Assembly: GCA_963770535.1 (NCBI GenBank) | Contig: CAVYPZ010000004.1 | Span: 1,116,001-1,180,000 of the forward strand | Direction of reading: 5' to 3' | From: RYN-230 sp963770535 | GTDB lineage: Bacteria > Actinomycetota > Actinomycetes > Streptosporangiales > Streptosporangiaceae | DNA length: 64,000 nucleotides | Shown here: positions 61,404 to 64,000 of the stretch, in pieces | Numbering within the stretch: the first letter of the stretch is position 1 | How the letters are laid out: each line of letters begins with the position of its first letter | Translations under genes and position numbers: made by a program | The notes under the pieces: model-generated | What the model saw: only the letters and a program-made list of their open reading frames with translations | What the model was told of the DNA's origin: nothing | Databases searched by the model: none

Positions 61404-61540
61404 GCCTTGCGCACCATGCGGAGCATGCGCAGGTTGATCTGCCCGAAACGCCACAGCTGCACCGGGATCGAGCTGCGCCGGCGCAGCGTGCGGCGGGTAG
61501 GCAGCGGCGCCGCGGCTATACGGTCGTTACTGGTGTCCAT
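61397..61540 (-). CDS. 47-aa basic protein next to the SQR-like gene
   Basis: ATG 61540 has GGAAGG 6 bases before it. The peptide reads PLPTRRTLRRRSSIPVQLWR then FGQINLRMLRMVRK, very basic with one amphipathic helix. I recall similar short proteins after sulfide:quinone-reductase-like genes in actinobacteria. It lies 82 bases downstream of that gene on the same strand, so it is likely co-transcribed and may help it bind membrane. Confidence 0.6.
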   Translation of the reverse strand: MDTSNDRIAAAPLPTRRTLRRRSSIPVQLWRFGQINLRMLRMVRKAH

Positions 61541-61621
61541 CAGGATCCTTCCAGGGTTCATTGCGGATCACCGGGCGGGGGAGCTGGGGCTGGCGGAAGC
61601 CGCCGGCGGCTCCAGGGCGCT

Positions 61622-63079
61622 TCATTCAGGCAGGAACGCCCAGCCAGGCCGGGCCTTGGCCTTGTAGATGAAGACGAAGTGGAGCAGGTGCTTGACCCAG
61701 TGCGCGGCCAGGCCGATCTCGCCGTAGGTGTCCTTGATGCTGCGGCCGTGGACCGGGAAGCGGGTGTAGTCCGGGACGACGGGATACATCGTCATCGCCG
61801 CGGCGGTGCCGGTGCGGATTCCCGCTCCGGCTGAGGCGATGCAGGCCGCCCCCATCTCTGCCATCGACGCGGTGTGGGCGGGCTGGGTGCTGCCACTGCG
61901 GATCATGCCGGCGATGCTGCGGGCCACCTGCCGGCCCATCACCGCGGACGGCATCCCGGTGCGCGGCGGCGCGGGTGAGATCACCGTGCCGCTGGGACTG
62001 GTGCGGGGGGTGGAAATGGCGTGCGGCGGGGCGAACGCGATCCCGATCCCGAACACGCTGGCGTACCGGGGGGACTGGTAGGTTTGCGGCCAGTCCCCGG
62101 CGCGCCACTCGCTGGCCGGTTTCGCGGTGTAGTCGGCGTCAACCTTCAGGAAGCCGCTGGACGCGAACAGGCTGGCAGTAATGTCCGTGCCGTCCCGGTC
62201 AAAGGCCTTGAGGTCGGCGCCCCGGAACGGGGGCAGCAGCATGGCGAAGTCGAAGGCGAGAGCGTCGCGGCGGCCGTCGAGAGTCTCGTAGTAGATTTTG
62301 CCCGGTTCGACCCGTTCGACGTGCGCACGCAGGATGGCCTTCACGCCGCGCTCGCGGAACAGCGACTCGGTCCAGATCTGGCTCGAGGACAGGAAGCCCT
62401 GCTGCCGGAAGACCATCCCGCCGACGCCGAAGTCGCCCAGCTCGTACTCATTACTGAGGTAGATGACGTCGGCGAGGTCCCGCAGCCCGCGGGTGCGCAG
62501 CTCGTGCTCGACGTTGAACGTGTACTCGAACGCAGCACCCTCGCAGGTGCACATCCCGTGCCCGACCCCGATGACCAGGGTCTGCCGCTGCCCGGCCCTC
62601 AGTTTCCCGATCACCGCGTCCAGCGCCTGGGCGGCTTCCTGGGCGTGCCCGGGCGTGCAGACCGACAGGGAGTTCCCGTCCGGGCCGAGGCCGGGGGTGG
62701 CGGCGAAGTTCAGCTTGGGCCCGGTCGCGTTGATCAGGTAGTCGTAAGTGATCCGGATCTGCTCGCCGGACCGGCCGGGAAGGGTGGAGACAATGTCCAC
62801 CGCGGGCTGGCCGCTGTCACCCTCTCCCTCAGGCCAGATCGCTACCGCCCTGGCCTGATGGAACTCGATGCCCTGGCGCCGGTACACCGGGGCCAGGGGG
62901 AACGTCACCTCCTCAGGTGACATCCTGCCCACCCCGACCCAGATGTTCGACGGGATCCAGTTCCAGTCCGCATTGGGCGACACGACCACCACCTCGTGGT
63001 CCTTGCCCAGCAGCCGCCGCAGATGCAGGGCGGCGGTGTGCCCCGAAATCCCGGCTCCGAGAATAACCACACGCGCCAT
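61622..63079 (-). CDS. Sulfide:quinone oxidoreductase-like flavoprotein
   Basis: The 485-aa protein from ATG 63079 starts MARVVILGAGISGHTAALHL with the FAD-binding GxGxxG. It has SPNADWNWIPSNIWVGVG, YLINATGPKLNF, GVGHGMCTCEGAAFEY with two close Cys residues, SVFGIGIAF and a C-terminal HFVFIYKAKARPGW membrane-binding end. This layout fits SQR/NDH-2-like enzymes that oxidise sulfide and pass electrons to quinone. A CsoR/CstR-type palindrome 54 bases upstream suggests persulfide- or metal-responsive control. Confidence 0.85.
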   Translation of the reverse strand: MARVVILGAGISGHTAALHLRRLLGKDHEVVVVSPNADWNWIPSNIWVGVGRMSPEEVTFPLAPVYRRQGIEFHQARAVAIWPEGEGDSGQPAVDIVSTLPGRSGEQIRITYDYLINATGPKLNFAATPGLGPDGNSLSVCTPGHAQEAAQALDAVIGKLRAGQRQTLVIGVGHGMCTCEGAAFEYTFNVEHELRTRGLRDLADVIYLSNEYELGDFGVGGMVFRQQGFLSSSQIWTESLFRERGVKAILRAHVERVEPGKIYYETLDGRRDALAFDFAMLLPPFRGADLKAFDRDGTDITASLFASSGFLKVDADYTAKPASEWRAGDWPQTYQSPRYASVFGIGIAFAPPHAISTPRTSPSGTVISPAPPRTGMPSAVMGRQVARSIAGMIRSGSTQPAHTASMAEMGAACIASAGAGIRTGTAAAMTMYPVVPDYTRFPVHGRSIKDTYGEIGLAAHWVKHLLHFVFIYKAKARPGWAFLPE

Positions 63080-63132
63080 GACCTGCCCCCTAGTGAGCGG
63101 TCGCGGGCTCGTCATCGAGCCGTGTTTTCAAT

Positions 63133-63148
63133 ATACCCCTAGGGGTAT
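63133..63148. promoter_or_regulatory. CsoR/CstR-type operator before the SQR-like gene
   Basis: ATACCCCTAGGGGTAT is a perfect 16-base palindrome. CsoR-family repressors (CsoR for Cu+, CstR for persulfides) bind ATACCC...GGGTAT sites. Confidence 0.7.
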
Positions 63149-63281
63149 CGTTAGAGGAAGTTGACCCGGGTTTCCGGTGCTGGCGGGGCACCTGCAGCGG
63201 CAGTGCCGGCCGCCTGCAGGACAGGGGCGGAGCGTCGCTAGAGGCGGGCCTGTCCCAGGCCAGGCCCGGCTTATGCGGGAG

Positions 63282-63297
63282 ATACCCTGATGGGTAT
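63282..63297. promoter_or_regulatory. CsoR/CstR-type operator before the methyltransferase gene
   Basis: ATACCC-TGAT-GGGTAT, perfect arms, 20 bases before the methyltransferase start. Same arms and total length as the site at 63133, so both divergent units probably answer to one repressor. Confidence 0.7.
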
Positions 63298-63317
63298 ATC
63301 CATGAGTCGCGGGGGGA

Positions 63318-63914
63318 GTGGTGGCAGAAGTGGACAGCCAGGAGTGGGACCAGCGTTACGCCGGCGCTGAGCTGGTGTGGACGGCCCAGCCGAACAGGTT
63401 CGTCGTGGAGGAGTTGCAGGCGCTGCCACCCGGCCGGGCACTGGACCTCGGTGCCGGTGAAGGGCGTAACGCGGTATGGCTTGCTGATCGCGGCTGGCAG
63501 GTTACCGCAGTGGATTTTTCCGCCGCCGGGCTGGACAAGGGACGCCGCCTGGCCGGGGCGCGCGGTCTGGCCATCGGCTGGGTGCACGCCGATCTGCGCG
63601 ACTACCAGCCTGAGGAAGGCGCCTTCCAGGTCGTGCTTATCGCCTACCTCCAGCTCCGCGAGGCGGAACTGGGCGGCGTGCTGCGCCGGGCCGCGGCAGC
63701 GCTGGCGCCCGCCGGTGTGCTGCTCGTGGTGGGCCACGATGTGACCAACCTGACGGAGGGGGCCGGCGGGCCGCCGGATCCGGCTGTCCTGTACACGCCG
63801 GAAGCCATCACGCGCGCCCTCGGCGGGCTCACCGTGGTCCGGGCGGAGCGAGTCCGGCGCCCGGTGGGCGCCGGCCAGGCGGTAGATACCCTGGTCCGCG
63901 CCGTCCGGGACTGA
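63318..63914 (+). CDS. TehB-like class I SAM methyltransferase
   Basis: The 198-aa protein starts at GTG 63318 (63321 possible) and reads WDQRYAGAELVWTAQPNRFVVEEL, then RALDLGAGEGRNAVWLADRGWQVTAVDFS and VLYTPEAITRAL. TehB-like enzymes methylate chalcogen compounds or small thiols. With an SQR-like neighbour and a CstR-type operator, a sulfur or selenium substrate is a reasonable guess. Confidence 0.85.
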   Translation: MVAEVDSQEWDQRYAGAELVWTAQPNRFVVEELQALPPGRALDLGAGEGRNAVWLADRGWQVTAVDFSAAGLDKGRRLAGARGLAIGWVHADLRDYQPEEGAFQVVLIAYLQLREAELGGVLRRAAAALAPAGVLLVVGHDVTNLTEGAGGPPDPAVLYTPEAITRALGGLTVVRAERVRRPVGAGQAVDTLVRAVRD

Positions 63915-64000
63915 TCAGGCAGCCCGGACCTGGCCGGCGTGCAGCATGACCGGGCTGGCGCCCACGGTCAGGTGCACCTGGGCGTCGTCGGACTGGGCCT
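63915..64000 (-). CDS. C-terminal end of an unidentified gene (partial)
   Basis: The minus strand reads AQSDDAQVHLTVGASPVMLHA then GQVRAA and TGA at 63915. The frame continues past the window edge. Coding-like, but no family can be named. It is convergent with the methyltransferase. Confidence 0.45.
   Translation of the reverse strand, partial: AQSDDAQVHLTVGASPVMLHAGQVRAA

Overview
The window is high-GC DNA with GTG and TTG starts, ATGA/GTGA gene overlaps, actinobacterial family types (LAL-type LuxR regulators, HxlR, DUF6247, DUF6788/ISKra4, DUF4331, YdeI/DUF1905) and dense two-component/FtsX-ABC modules. It is most likely from the chromosome of a filamentous actinomycete. Genus cannot be fixed from sequence alone.

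Left part (1-19 kb) is an accretion zone. It opens with the 5' part of a membrane sensor protein (minus strand, cut by the window edge). Then come an IS110 remnant, an internally deleted IS, decayed rve-type (IS3/IS481-like) transposases, and an ISKra4-type element with clear inverted repeats and a probable -1 frameshift site. Four toxin-antitoxin loci lie here: RHH-doc, Phd-RelE (toxin frameshifted), DUF6247 with a ParE-like protein, and Phd-VapC. Three direct copies of the 3' half of a tRNA-Ala(GGC) gene lie at 3.02, 11.61 and 16.73 kb. They are flanked by paired TGAGGGGCA repeats at 12-bp period, as expected for tyrosine-integrase attachment sites. They read as tandem integrative elements of about 8.6 and 5.1 kb that have lost their integrases. 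The first carries a LAL regulator and a minus-strand operon of SnoaL-like protein, alpha/beta hydrolase, exported protein and epoxide hydrolase.

Middle part (19-39 kb) holds two paralogous four-gene cassettes (OmpR-type regulator, histidine kinase, ABC ATPase, FtsX-like permease) in opposite orientation. Each ABC operon has an 11-bp-period TAACAGSG direct repeat in front of it, the likely response-regulator site. Between them lie an apparently intact rve-type transposase, a Phd-RelE pair, a damaged SDR, an SDR fragment and an aldo-keto reductase. After the second cassette come a YdeI/DUF1905 protein, a DUF998 membrane protein divergent from a TetR gene with a perfect palindrome between them, a decayed attachment-site arm, fragments of IS110, LuxR and a diacylglycerol-kinase-like gene, and a second TetR gene.

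From 39 to 52 kb: a DUF308/HdeD membrane protein with a terminator hairpin, BON-domain fragments, and a five-gene plus-strand operon (VOC dioxygenase, FAH-fold hydrolase, acyl-CoA synthetase, FAD monooxygenase, DoxX). The operon looks like a catabolic route for an aromatic or hydroxylated substrate. A third two-component system faces a third MacB-like exporter operon with its own small lipoprotein.

From 52 to 61.4 kb is a gene graveyard of truncated genes (LuxR, MetE-like, epoxide hydrolase, methyltransferase, TIGR03086-like, class V aminotransferase) around intact DUF4331, glyoxalase-like and HxlR genes, plus an odd small protein built of 12-residue repeats. The right end is a sulfide-response-like locus: a sulfide:quinone-reductase-like flavoprotein with a 47-aa companion, divergent from a TehB-like methyltransferase, each preceded by a CsoR/CstR-type operator. 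No rRNA, complete tRNA, CRISPR array or integrase gene was found.
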